Assembly: GCA_039621445.1 (NCBI GenBank)
Contig: CP154957.1
Location: 19,732,714-19,796,713 of the forward strand
Reading direction: 5' to 3'
DNA: 64,000 nucleotides
DNA from: Euglena gracilis
Taxonomy: Eukaryota; Euglenida; Euglenophyceae; Euglenales
The position numbers were made by a program, and so were the translations under genes. Positions 1-19,835 of the stretch are shown here, one piece after another. The first letter of the stretch is position 1, and each line of letters starts with the position of its first letter. Below the pieces are notes generated by a model, which did no database searches, was not told the origin of the DNA, and was given only the letters and a program-made list of their open reading frames with translations.

Positions 1-215
1 GAATCTTTTTCTCATTTGGCCTCCATGATCCCCATTGCATTGAAGAAGCATGGCGCCTGTTGGCGATCCCGAGAGGTGTTTTTTTTATTTTGTGGCCAAA
101 TCAAAACCCCCAGTTTTTTTGCATTGGGGGGTCGCAAAGCTATTATCCTTGGAGTAAGAGCGAAGCATTCCACTGAGGAAAACAACGGATCCCCCATGAT
201 CAACGTTCCCCCCAG

Positions 216-8418
<8,203 letters not shown>

Positions 8419-9098
8419 GGGCTCCGCTCCCTGACGGTGGGGGCCCTTCCCATTCTGGTGTGCGATACATTGGATGGACATGCCAGGCAGCCCAGGAGCG
8501 CTGGCAGAAGAGGTCCGATGCAGGCCAGCTGGCCCATATAGGTGCCAAAAGGTTTATTACTCCCCAAAACATCAACCACCCGTTTTGAATTCCCACCGAT
8601 GTTAAAATAAAGGGCTGGACATCTTTATGTGAAGTGCCCCCACCGCCTGTACCCAGGGAGGCCACAGTCCGCTGTGTGGTAAACTTGCGTTTAGTCCTCC
8701 GCGTCTCCAATTGTGTACTTTTACCTTTCGCTAGGCTGGCGCAGTGTGATGATGCATTTTCAATTTTGCTGGATTTCCCCATCCCGCAGAAATCCTTCTG
8801 GAGTTCTGGATGCATGAGCCAGATTTCTTTTTCAACTCAGACACCCTCCTCTGATCACCACCACTCCACAATGCCACGGTGCTGGTGAAACCCAAAGTTA
8901 AGCAACTCGCAAGTTCAGCAATCCCTTGGGGAGAAATCCCAAAAAAAAATATGTGACGAATTTTGACCCCAAAATGCTCTTGCGGAAATCGGTGAAGAAT
9001 CGACCTGAAATTTTTTGTGTCCACAAAAATAGCTTTATTTTTAAGTTACCAATAGCACTCTTTTTTAAAAATCAATTGGATACACCGCTTCTTTCACG
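8419..9098. other. Downstream flank of ABCC gene, nothing else recognised
   Basis: Probable 3' UTR and intergenic sequence; no conserved frame or repeat found. Confidence 0.5.
8606..8611 (+). promoter_or_regulatory. Possible polyadenylation signal
   Basis: AATAAA about 190 bases after the ABCC stop codon. Only the hexamer and spacing support it; many protists do not use this signal. Confidence 0.3.
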
Positions 9099-9104
9099 TT
9101 GTAA

Positions 9105-9364
9105 TCAGGGATTTTTTTAAGTTTGGACCCCCGGGGGGGGGGGTAGGGTGGGTGGGTCCGGCCGAGCCCCCCCCCCCCCCCCGGGGGGGGTCCCCCCGGA
9201 GGGGGGTGGGATATACTTTTCGGCGCCGCAGGCGCCGAAAAATTCTATTTTTAGCACTTTTCGCGATTTTCGGCCATTTTTTGTGGGTCACCCGGGACCC
9301 CCCCCCAGGGGGTGGGTGGGTGGGGGGGACCCCCCTCCCCCCCGGTCTTAAAAAAAACCCCTGA
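9105..9364. mobile_element. 260 bp MITE with TTGTAA target duplication
   Basis: Terminal inverted repeats TCAGGGATTTTTTTAAG (left) and, inverted, TCAGGGGTTTTTTTTAAG (right). They are followed internally by G/C runs (GACCCCCGGGGG and ACCGGGGGG). The hexamer TTGTAA flanks it on both sides (9099-9104 and 9365-9370), consistent with a target-site duplication. No coding capacity. The centre has a ggcgccgcaggcgcc palindrome. Similar tips (AATCAGGGGTTTT) occur at about 6045 and 37319. Confidence 0.75.
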
Positions 9365-9370
9365 TTGTAA

Positions 9371-10743
9371 TGCAGCATGTTTTCCCCCACCTTGTCGCCT
9401 CCTTTGACAGAAACGAAGAGACGTTTTATTTTGTGCTGGCCCACAGAGGGCAGTTGAGGGGGGTATTGTCCTTGTAAATGTTTTCTTTCCTGCGAGACTT
9501 GCGCTTTCCTTTTGCTGGCAACGGTGCAAGTGCTGTTGCCGACACCGTTTCGCAGCATTTCATCCCTATCCTCTGCACTGTGCAGCTAGCTGGTACCATG
9601 TGCATTGTCAGTATGGCATGCATTTAGCCATCAGATTTTCTAGAGCTCATTATTCATTTCCTGCATTCTATTTCCATGCATTTCCTACAAGGAGGGTAAA
9701 GGAATCCTTTATCTGCAAACTTCGGGTGCCCCCCTTACCCTTGCCACTCCCCATTTCGTGCCATGTGTGCTTTATTTTTTTGGGACCGTTTGACCCCAGT
9801 GGGCGGCCAGGGATTTCCACCGGGGTTGTTGCCAAGCTGTGGTCAAGGCTGCTCCCGCCTAAAATCAAGGTCGCCACTGCCCGCGGGTTAGGGTTACTGG
9901 TGTTGGGGCCTGGCATTGCTGCGGGCTTGGCCTGCCACGGTATCCGCCTTTGCATATGGCCTGGTGAGCCTGAAAATGAGGGGTCAAGGGGTTTTGAGCC
10001 GTTTCGTTTGAGTGACTGGACCCCCCCCTTTTGGTTACCATGTTGCAGAGTGAATGTTTGGGTCGGGGGAAGAGTGCGTGCCATGCGTTGTGGTGTGTTG
10101 GTGGGCCAGTGGCCCCGGAGACCCATGAACCATGAACCCTCCCTGGTGGCTCTACACCTATGCTGGGTGCTTGACCGCTGCCAGTGGCTGGGATCGCCAG
10201 TAGCAGTTCCGTTACTCCCACCGTCCGGCATTTACCTCAGGCACTCCACGTTCCAAACGTTGGAAAGAAAATTGTGAACAGATAAAAATAATTTAATTGC
10301 TCCAACAATGAGGATGCAATACACCAGGGAGATTGAACGAGAAAATTTGTCGTGGAAAAATTTTTGGCCGAAGTCTTTTTCCCAATTTTTAAGGATCCCT
10401 CCAGATTTTTCCGGTCTAGTTTAAGAATATTCAGTTTCCTCCAGTGAACGCTCAAAGTTTTCTTTGGGGGCTTTGCAATTCTGGAAGTGCAGTTTTGTTC
10501 CAAATCACCTGTTAGAAAGTGCATTAATTATCCAAAAATGAAAGAATGTGTTCTTTGCGTTATTTTGAAATTTGGAGTTTGGAATTTGAATTTTGGATTT
10601 TGGGGAAATTTTTGGATTTTGATTTGAATTGTGATAGATTCCGTGATAAATGGTTTCTTATTTTATGTTTTATTATATTTTTTTGTTCAGGCCAAATGTT
10701 TTGGCCATATTATGACCCTGGACCTTGAGTGTGCCCTCCAAAC
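9371..10743. other. No gene recognised
   Basis: Mixed-composition sequence with overlapping open frames on both strands (up to 225 codons at 9600-10277), none with recognisable motifs or family resemblance. Confidence 0.5.
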
Positions 10744-11017
10744 TAACCCCCCCCCCCAATAATAACTCCCCTGGTTTATCATTTGGACACTCGAAGTCAG
10801 GGTCCAGGGGGGGTTTTTTTGGGGGTTATGGGTAAAAAAGTCGAAGTCAAACGTCGACCCCGAAGACCTCTCAACAGGCTCCACAGGCTGGCAGTTTGGG
10901 GCTTTGGTTTGTTTTTTGCCTTCACAGCTGCTGGATGGCGGGGTTTATTATATTGGCGGCCGAAGTCGGTCCTCAGGGGGTTTATTATTTGGGGGGTTGT
11001 CATTTGGGGGGGGGTAA
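10744..11017. repeat. C-tract-tipped inverted-repeat element, copy 2
   Basis: Begins TAACCCCCC..AATAATAA and ends with TTTATTATTTGGGGGG and TCATTTGGGG-type repeats. It shares CGAAGTCRGGGTCCAGGGGG, GTCGAAGTCAAA and GCGGCCGAAGTCGGTCCTCA with copy 1 at 511-920, in the same orientation but about 130 bases shorter. Confidence 0.6.
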
Positions 11018-11479
11018 TCATTTGTCTCTATTATCATTTGTCATCTCCTGCGGGGGAAGGTGAAGGCACAGGCGAATTTACCTTCGGTTCCTGTTGTTCA
11101 GGATAAGACCGACTCCCTGGGGGGGCAGTAGTTCAGGGTGTTCATATTTTCTTTACCCAAATTGCATGGCACCACTCCTACCTCCCCTCCCCCCCCAGGT
11201 GCTTGGCCCCCCTCCTCCTTACATGAAAACTTGGCCCCCCTAAGGTTGGCTTTTGGCCTTTTGCACCTCGCTGCCAAAATTCTGCAAATTTGGCCCCCCT
11301 AAGGTTGGCCCCCCAGCCTTACCTTCAATCAAGGCCCAGGCCAAGCGTCCGGGGGGGTGTGGAGGTACTGGGAAGTTCCTCCATCGCAATCTGTCAAGGA
11401 GTCAGATAACCACCCCCAAAAGGTTTTGTGCTGAGCTCCTTTCCTGCATGATGCAGTTTTGACTCTGCCATTTTAAGAT
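11018..11479. other. No gene; short duplicated phrase
   Basis: The phrase TTGGCCCCCCTAAGGTTGG occurs twice (about 11231 and 11289). Otherwise nothing recognised. Confidence 0.5.
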
Positions 11480-12350
11480 TTTGGTGAGATTTTCGGTCAA
11501 AGATCGATTTTTCAAAATATCCAAAGCAAATGTGCATTATTTCCGAAAATATCTGCCAGCCAAAATGTGCCCCTGGAGACCCTCTATCGCCCCTCATTCG
11601 CTGTTTTGGCCACCGACACGCCTGTCCCGCGTTCCGGCTCGGTTTTGTGGCCCTAAACGGCCATTTTGGGGCGTTTTTGGGGGGCCATTTTTTTTTACAG
11701 CTGAAAATCGAGTTTTTCAGAGAATTTTAACAATGAAGCAAAATAGAAGGAAATGTCTACATTTCCAGACCAAAAATGAAGCCTTTGGAACGCCCTATCC
11801 GACCGTGGTTAACTTTTTCCCCAACTCTTTGTAGCCCGAGATACGGCCATTTTTCGGCCAATTTTGGCCCATTTCTGGGGCCATTTTCGGAGTCAAAAGA
11901 TCACTGTGTCCAAAATATCTCGAAATGAAGCAAAATCAAAGGAAATGGCAACCTAAATTGAAGCCCTTGGAACGCCCCATCTGATGGTATTTTGATTTTC
12001 CCATAACTCCATGGCTAGCCTGAGTTATGGCCATTTTAAAGCCGTTTCGCTCCAAATGCTGCATGGTTTGGCCTGCATCGACTTTTTTTGGGCATTTTTG
12101 GGCCATTTTGGGGTTAAAAAAATCGAAAAATTCAAAATATCTCCAGAATGGTGGCCAGGCAAAGGAAATCATTGGGGACCTAAAACAAAGCTGGGGGGAC
12201 GGGCCAGTTGCGCGCCTGGCCCCAAATACAGCCCGGTTTGGCCATTTTTGGGCCACCTTGGGGTCATTGAAAATGTCAAAATATATCCAAAATGGTGAGG
12301 AATGAAAGGAGGTCACTGGGGGACCTAAAATTAAGCCCCAGGGGCCTTCT
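11480..12350. repeat. Degenerate ~175-220 bp tandem repeat, intergenic block
   Basis: The same satellite as in the ABCC intron: AATGAAGCAAAATAGAAGGA near 11730, AATGAAGCAAAATCAAAGGA near 11922, then two more diverged units (near 12145 and 12295). Each is followed by a variant of GAAGCCY..GGAACGCCC and GGCCATTTT. The last units grade into GGGCCAGGC-rich sequence (12380-12460). Confidence 0.65.
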
Positions 12351-15300
12351 GTCACCCCGGATAGACGTCCAGGGCCAGCTGCACGCCAGTTCCGGGCCAG
12401 GCCGGGCCAGGCGGGGACGGGCTGGGCCGCCGGGCCACCGACCGGGCCAGGCTGGGTTGCCTGGCACGATCAGGCAGGTAAAGAGCCAGCACAACACAAA
12501 ACCTGGTTTAGGGGACGTGGGTGCAAGTCTATCGTGGAGAGGTTTTCTCTCCTCTCCCCAAACACACATGGAAACGACCTGCCAAAGCTGGTTTGTGCTG
12601 AGCACCTCCACCCCCCCCCCCAACGTGAGTAGGAGACCTCCTCCCCCCAGGCAAGCCTGCGCCATCGGGACCGGAGTGCCTGTCTGCAGTGCCACGGCAC
12701 AGTGACCCATCCATCTGCCCCCTCGCCTTCCTTGGCCGTTGCTTTGCGACTTCCAGACGATGTTCCTCTGGGTGAGCACTGGGGTGCCAAGCAAGCTGCG
12801 GAGGGTCGGTGTGAATCTGATTGGAACCGAAAATTTGCGAGGAGCCTTCGACTATTGGATGCTGCAACGGGTGGCACCGGCAAGGGTGGTGAAGTTTTTT
12901 TTGCGTGTTTTTCAATTTCCCCAAACAGGACGTCCACTTTTTGTGCATCCTTCCCTGTGGGCTAACATCACACCCTGCCCTCCTGGTGATTGACCTGGGA
13001 CTGGGGCATCCCTGTTTATGGATCACAAAGACCTGGACTGGATATGGATGATGGTTGTTTGCAGCGAGGAGGGTGAGGTTGGGCCATCCACGCAAAGGAT
13101 GGGGGCTGGCAGGCGATCGGCATGGAACACCGCCTTTTGCTGCCCGCGGTGGCGTGCGTGACGCCACCGAAGCCACGAAGCCTGCCAGCCGATCCGCCGC
13201 CCTGCGGAGTGCTCGCCACGTTGTGGGGCAGCCTGCCACATTGACCGATGGTTGCCCCACAAACCCCGCGACAGGGTTGAAGGCTTGCCCAATGCCAGCC
13301 TCGGCCGTTTGAATATAAAAAAAACTTCCACCGCAGAATAGTTCCCATCCCCCTCCGTATCCAACAAGCACTCTTTTCCAGCAAACTCTTTTGTGCAAAG
13401 AAACTCGCAAGGAAAAGGAGGAGTCTTTTATTGGCGGACGAACGCTTTTGTTTCGACCCGCAATTTTTTCATTGGATTTCTGGTTTTGCATGGCTTCTTC
13501 CCAATGCATCGCCTTGTTCACACCGCCCATGTTTGCATTTTAATGAGCCAATTCCCAAAGGTTGAATGAAGGTTTTATTTTTGAATTGTTTTCGTTTTCT
13601 ACACAATTTTGCAGTGAAGTTTCTCGCTTTTTGTGTGCACACGTTGCACATTGGGCGTTCCGTGAGCATCTCTCCTCGCCAGAGACTGTGGGATTGTGGT
13701 TTGGACGGGGGAGGAAATGAGGTTGAGCAGTTTCAATCCACGCTGAGCGCAGTGCCCAATTCCTTGAGCAATCCTTCTTTTTTAGCTTGCCTCTTTCCGA
13801 GATTCAACCCTTGTTCAACCCTTCAGTTTTATTTGATGTGGAGGATGTGGAGGTTTATTGACAGTTTTCATTCAGCTTCGAGCAAAATTTTTGGTTCTGC
13901 CTGATTTGAAATTATTCTCCAGCTGGCATTGCTTCGGAGCACCTCCATCTGTATTTTTATATTTCCGTTATTCAACGGTGCCGCTGGACTGGTTTGGCTC
14001 TTTTCTTGCGATTGCTTCAGTGAGCACCAAAAACGTGGGCAGGGCCTTCCCATCAGAAGTGGCCACCCCGAAGGATATTGGGGTGAATCGGCCCCTCATT
14101 GACATCATCAACCCACCCTGTGGAGAGGAAGTGATGCAGAGCCACACAGATGATTTGGGCCATGCAGCGCAGCGTGCCACAGAGAGATCGGAAGAACAGA
14201 TGTTTTCAAGAATTACAAAAAAGGTGTTTTCCCTTCCCTTTGTCAGAGGACAAAGGGATGGGAGAACACCCAACAACAGGAGTGGGAAGGAAACATGAGA
14301 AATACCAATTTTTTTTGTTTTCAAAGGAAAGTAAAAAAATTTCTCTGTATATTGAATTTTGTGCAGTTTCATCACCTCACCCATATCACCTCACCCATGA
14401 ACTACCTCCAATACCCGACCGAGGGCATTCCAGGATGGAGGTCCACGTGCGTCACCACGTCGTGAATGTTTGCTGTGCGAGATCGTCACCGGTGTGTGGT
14501 AGTTGCTGTGCAGGTAATGACCCCCCACCATACGTGTTGGGGCCCTCCAGCAACACCTGCCGCTGGCCTCTGGGGTATGGGCCCTGTTGCCCACAACGCC
14601 CTCTGTATGGGGGGGGCAGAGGGAGACGCAGGCGTCGCGCCCGCCATCCCCTGCTGCCCTGCTCGAGCCATGCACAGGGCAGTACGGAAATCGGCCAAGT
14701 GGTGCGGTGGGACCAATTTTCAACGCCAAAAATTTTGCCGGCGCCAAAGGCACCGAGAAAAACTTGTTCGAAAAAAACCTGTGAAAATGCTGTGGTGGGT
14801 GGGGGGTTGACCCTCCCCCCACCATTGACCCTCCCCCCCCACCAGGCCTTCCCATACAGCCCTGGCCACGCCTGCCTCGGGTCGCCCCCCAGGTTGCCCG
14901 CGGCTGGCAGGTCGCCCCTCCGATGCCTTGCCTGGGGCTGGGATCGCCGTCGGCAACAGCCCCACCCCTCCCTCGCCACACCCGTGGCCCTGTGCCCTGT
15001 CTGCCTCCGGTCGTCCTTCTGCAACGCCCTGCTGGGGGAGTTTCAAGCCTTTCCCCCAGTTGAAGCCTGCCCCATCAATGGCAACAACCCCCCCCCCCCC
15101 CGTGTTATTGACAATCCCCCTGGTTATTGACAGCTGTTGAGCCCAACTTGACGGACCCCCCCCCCCAAGTTAGTGGTTGGGGACCGTCGAAAACATGCAG
15201 GGTGTCTCGAGAGTTCATCCAGTCATGTGGCATGCGAGCAGAGGTGTGGGGAAAGTTGCCCCCCTGGGCTGTTGGGCCCCACCTTTACCTCTCAAGGTGG

Positions 15301-16320
15301 TGAGTAACATGGTGGGGGGGGGTGGGTGTGACAGAAGTATTTTATACCGCTTTTCGGGTTGAAGCCCAGAGGATTGAAATGCTTCAGGTTGAAAGAAACT
15401 TCTTTTTGCTTGGTGAACCAGGGAAATCGTGTCTCTCGATATGGACAGATCGCAGTGCAGAAATCAGCCAGTGGAGTTCAATCCAGCATGATTCCGAGTG
15501 CTTTCAGAAACTGCAATTCTGAAGGAAAAAAGTTCGTGTCGATCGTGAACACCCAAAGGGGTTCGCAGATGGTGACCCTCCGGTTGCGGCTGGATGGTGA
15601 ATCGTACACACAAGAAAGGCGAGAAGCGTCCCAAAACCAGGAATTTTGTGAGATGGACGAGGAAATATCCAGCACCGTTTTTCAAGCAAGAAACAGCTGG
15701 GTACTGGGGAACCAGGTTGGGTGCTTATTAAGCACCAAAGAGCTTTGGGAGAAGTTGATTGCGCCGCTAGGGGGAAACGCTGTTTGGTGATGTTCCCTGG
15801 CGGTCAACCCACAGGCGATGGTGTCTTATATGGCACTCGGTTTATATTCTCCGCCAAGTGACATCCGCCTGCGTTGTTCAATGCACAGAGGTCTTTCAAA
15901 GTAACATGAGCCTTCGTGGACATCCCCTGTTTTGCCCCCCCGGCCCGTTGTTTTGGTCCAGGTGTTTTTTTAAAAGATGTGGTCAAGAAATGGTGAAAGC
16001 TTCGCACGTGCTGTTTTGCTTCTGAATTGTGTTTAAAAGCACGCAATTTTTTAGGGAACATTGTCTGTCACGTGTAGTTTTAGGAAACTTTGTCTGCCAG
16101 GTCTTCGGCATGACACGATGGCGAAGCAGGCCGTTGTGAGCCCCGCAGCTGGTAAAAAAAGCTGTTTTCAAAAAATCCACGGCAAGCCGATAACTGGACC
16201 CGGGAAAGTGGTCGGTCGCCAGGTCGGAGGTCGGAATGCACAAATGCTTCGCAAGGAAAAAAGTCCGGAACCCGAGGGGTCGTTGTTGGTGTTTCGCAGA
16301 CGTTTTTATTTTGGTTGGGA
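12351..16320. other. 4 kb without a convincing gene
   Basis: GC-rich start (GGGCCAGG repeats), then unique-looking sequence. Overlapping open frames occur on both strands, but none carries a motif I recognise. A stretch at about 14013-14210 (+, frame reading STKNVGRAFPSEVATPKDIG) is less biased than its surroundings and could be an isolated exon, as could 15359-15787. C-runs near 15092 and 15157 resemble the C-tract element tips. Confidence 0.4.
15359..15787 (+). CDS. Hypothetical ORF, 143 codons
   Basis: Open frame starting at the first ATG-like codon and ending TGA. Composition is protein-like (mixed charge, QMVTLRLRLDGESY segment, no low-complexity runs), unlike most frames nearby. No family recognised, no neighbouring gene, and a second open frame overlaps its 5' part, so it may equally be a chance frame or transposon debris. 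Confidence 0.2.
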
Positions 16321-16795
16321 CACCACGCGCTCCACACTTTGCCCTTTTGAGGACGTTCGGTGTGCTGATTGCGCCGGGTTTGGAATCCCTTCTACGCGCC
16401 TTTGGAGCCGGGGTTTGCTGACTCTGAATTTCCCTTTCCACACCAAGACGGCAGGGGCAGAGTGTCGAACGAAGACTACCCAAGAGGGGAAGCCAATCTC
16501 TTTTTTTTAGAAGACATTGGGGGATTTGGAAGATCTTGGGAGCTTTTTGGCGCCCATGGCCGACACCTTGCACTTCGGTCCGTCTTGTCCAATTTTGCTA
16601 AAAATGTGCCCTGCCAGCTGGGGGGCGTTGCCTGCCGTTCCTTTGGCATCCTCTTGGTTTTGCACTCACTCGAGGCAAACCGAAGAGGAGGAAGGGACAC
16701 CGATGGCGAAGCAAAAGGACCTCGTGGCTTTGTTCTGGCGTGCTGGGTTCGCAGTCCCTGCTTAGTGCCTTTTTTCGCCGGAGTTGGCTGATTTT
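16321..16795. repeat. Foldback repeat family member
   Basis: Contains CTCGAGGCAAACCGAAGAGG, GAAGGGACACCGATGGCGAA and GTCCCTGCTTAGTGCC followed by TTCGCCGG, phrases also found at 20755-21245, 36360-36430, 61660-62075 and 62330-62625. No coding capacity recognised. Confidence 0.55.
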
Positions 16796-16947
16796 TCATT
16801 TGCCCTTCGACAACCCAGAAGAAAGCAACTTCAATTCAAGAACCGTGACAATTGAATATGAAAGAGTTAGGTCACTTGAATTTTCCGGAAGGTGATGCTG
16901 GTGGAGAACGCCTAATCAAATTTTGTTGACGTATTCAAGACTTCAAT

Positions 16948-18020
16948 GAAAAATGCCATTACCAAGACGAAGAAGCGCACCGCTGAACAACAAGAACTGG
17001 CTGCCGCTACAGCTGGACGACCTGACGGCGCGGTGCAACCGTGGCGATTCGTGGCTGTCCCTCCCCCCCAGAAAAAGTTTCTAAAAACCCACCCAGTGAC
17101 AGCCACAGACTTTGGCAGACAGTAGTCAGAAAAACCCGACGGACACAACAGCCAAGTCAGATGTCATGCCACTACAGCCTGTCCCATGGGCCTGTATTCC
17201 AGTTACACCAATACCTTTTCAGGCTGGGCCATGCAGGCCACAACAGAATGGACATGGAGGCCGATGGAACAGAGGCCAGGCTGGCCAACAATACCAAGGT
17301 CAGGGAGGCTGATTCCACAAACAGATGCCCAGTGGCCGGGGCAGGACAGGTCCACAACACCTCCCCAGCCAGTTCTTCATCACAAACCCTATCAGGGGTA
17401 AAGGATTGGCCCCCAGAGGCCCCCCAAGATGGCGTCCCAGATTAAAGAGAATTCAATGGGGACTGTCAAAGTTTCAAGAGGGCCAGTGCGGCCAACATCA
17501 AGAGGGCCAGTGGGGCCAGAATTATCATCAAGGCCACTGGGCCCATCACCATACTCAACATCAACAATTTCAAGGCCACGGGGGCCATCGAATATCAGAT
17601 GGGGAAAACCCCCAGAAGCTAAAAGTCTGTCCCCCAGCAGGGGGTTTCACTGCACAGCCCCAGGAGGATGCCCCCAAAGGGGCAGTGGAGGACAGGGGGG
17701 CAACCCCCCCAACTTTCTTTGTCAATGCCCATGGCAGGGACAAGTTAAAACAAGGGGCAGACCCAAAAAGGGGCCCCTACGATATGTCAATCGACAACAC
17801 CAGTGACAAAGTGGAGGATCAGAGAGCCTGTGAGCAGAGAATGCTCCCCCCCCCAGCCACCTTTACAGAATGCTCAATCCCCAGGGGCACCATGGGTGCA
17901 ATGTCCCACACCCCCCGCCCAGCCCCCAGAAAATCACCTTGTTGGGGAAATGAATTCAATGGAGGAAAAAAACGTGGAAACACCCCCCTATTACAGAGGC
18001 TTCAGAAAAGTCTAAAATGG
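16948..18020 (+). pseudogene. DIRS copy 1 Gag-like region
   Basis: Starts at an ATG opening KNAITKTKKRTAEQQELAAA, then Gly/Gln/Pro-rich sequence with repeated GHWGQ-like units in shifting frames. It precedes RT, the position of ORF1 in DIRS elements. Assignment is by position and composition only. Confidence 0.45.
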
Positions 18021-18030
18021 TGGCATAAAA

Positions 18031-18770
18031 TTGCCCCCCCCCCTTCAACCTTCCAGCTGATCAAAATGGCATCCAACGTCCCCTGGGTGACACCATCAAA
18101 ATTGTTCACCCACCCAACGCCCAGGGCCAATTTAGGCCCGAAACAGGCAGAGAAAATTCTTCTGGACTACGAAAAAAACTGGTTCAGTAAAAAAGGAGGG
18201 AATTCAGACACCCAGCATTTAATCCCATGGTTTTTAATCTCAAAACCAGAAGGGGGAACGATAAAATGGAGAATGATGAGCGACTGCAGAGAAATCAATC
18301 AACATTTCCAAGTAAAAAAACTTCAAGCTGGATCATGTGCAGCACATTTTTCCAGTTTTGCAAAAAATAGACCACCGGGCAGCCAAGATTGATCTGAAGG
18401 ATGCGTATTTTTACATCCCAGTAAGCCCAGCCCTAAGACCATTTTTGAGACATCACGTGGGGGGGGGAAGCCTGGATATTCCCGGCAGGTTTTGGCCTAA
18501 ACGTTATTCCCAAAATTTTCATGTGGTGATGAAAAATTTCGCAAATCTGTGGAAGAAAAGAGGCATTCGGGTGTTCATTTACCTGGACGACACTTTGCTA
18601 GTGGCCCCCGCCCAAAAACACTTTACAAAATCATCTGAACAGAGTGGTAAAGGATTTTATAAGCTCAGGTTTCAAAATCAATGCCAAAAAGTCAACCCTG
18701 CACCCCATAAAGCTTGTAAATCATCCGGGCTTTGAACTGAACTTTCAAGAAGGAAACCTTCAGGTGCCCC
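18031..18770 (+). pseudogene. DIRS copy 1 reverse transcriptase
   Basis: The first part (to about 18335) carries LIPWFLISKPEGGTIKWRMM and DCREIN. After a frameshift near 18335 the next frame carries KIDLKDAYFYIPV (motif A) and GIRVFIYLDDTLLVAP (motif C, YLDD intact). The KRGIRVFIYLDD phrasing is characteristic of DIRS-type RT. A small insertion near 18460 and a frameshift after 18640 further break it. Confidence 0.85.
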
Positions 18771-18959
18771 CATGAAAATTCAAGACAATTCGGAAGGAAC
18801 TGGGGGAATTTGTGAAAAAGGATTACATGTCAAAATGGCAGCCCGCTGCCATTTTGGGTCAAATAAGACGCATTTTAATGGCCCTTCACTCTTTAAGGGC
18901 GTTCACAGATTCTTGACTAAAATTCTGGTTACAAATTATGCAGCCCCCTTGGACTCAGA

Positions 18960-19465
18960 ACATCACATTTCCCCAGAAATCAAGGGCCAACTACGGTAAA
19001 TAAAAATTCTGCTGGTCACCTGGTGTGGCAGACCCTTCCGCCAAAATGCAACCAGGGAATTGCACTTAGACAGCAGCACCCATGCCTGGTGGGTGGTGGA
19101 CATCCATACTGGAAGTAAAGTCCAGGAGTTTTGCAGAGAAAGCTCTGTCTTGCGTGTGAATGTCCAATAATTGCATGCAGCGGTCGACACAGTGAAAAGC
19201 TTTTAGCAAGAACGGAGAAACTGTGTCCCTTTCAGTGGAAAATAAGTTAATTTTTCATTACCTGAAAGGGGGGAGAAAAGACCCCTTCAACAAAATACTG
19301 CGACCCTTTTTCAAATGGTGAATGGAGCAAAAAAATAAACCTTCAAGTGAAATGGGTGCCTTCAAACGAATGCCTAGCAGACCCCATCAGCAGATGGGAA
19401 ATGGACAGGAGGGATTACTCACTAGACCCCCATTTTTTTCACTGGCTTCAACAGCATTTCAAAAT
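18960..19465 (+). pseudogene. DIRS copy 1 RNase H
   Basis: Fragments in several frames: LHLDSSTHAWWVVDIHTGS (about 19062), ENKLIFHYLKGGRKDPFNKI (about 19240) and WVPSNECLADPISRWEMD with DYSLDPHFF (about 19353-19440). The AD.ISR motif followed by D.SLDP.FF is typical of the DIRS RNase H end. Multiple stops. Confidence 0.75.
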
Positions 19466-19835
19466 TTTCATTCAACCAAAAACAGATTTATTATTATTTA
19501 CAGATTATTATTATATATTTATTTATTATTATTTACAGATTTTGCTTCTTCGGGCAACAAAAAACTGCCCAATTTTGTGGCCAGGTGGCCCCATTGGAAG
19601 GCTTCGGCAGTGGTTGCACTACAATGCCCTCTGGACAACTTGGGGGATTATATGCCCAACCCCCCCCCGGTCAGTAATTCAAAATTTTCTTCCCCGTTTG
19701 ATGCTGTTGCCAAAGACCAAATTTTTGATGGTCACCCCCTTTTTGGGATTCAGCAGCGTGGTGGCCCCAATTAATAAAGATGAAAGTTCCAGGGACCCCC
19801 CTGCCTACAGAGTCATGTTCACCAACTGCAGGGAG
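19466..19835 (+). pseudogene. DIRS copy 1 Dam-like (N6-adenine methyltransferase-like) domain
   Basis: Follows RNase H as in known DIRS elements. Recognisable phrases are a TD(L)FAS-type start, LPNFVARWPH, CPLDNLG, an NPP-type motif (MPNPPPV) and TKFLMVTPF, split over two frames. An AT-rich ATTATTATTTAC repeat (19488-19545) interrupts the start. Confidence 0.55.

Noticed and set aside
12529-13530. 333-codon open frame on the minus strand
   Set aside because: Overlaps other frames of similar length on both strands, no motif, odd composition; likely a chance frame in GC-rich DNA.
14150-15130. 326-codon frame on the plus strand
   Set aside because: Cys/Pro/Arg-rich with counter-frames of similar length; no protein-like pattern.
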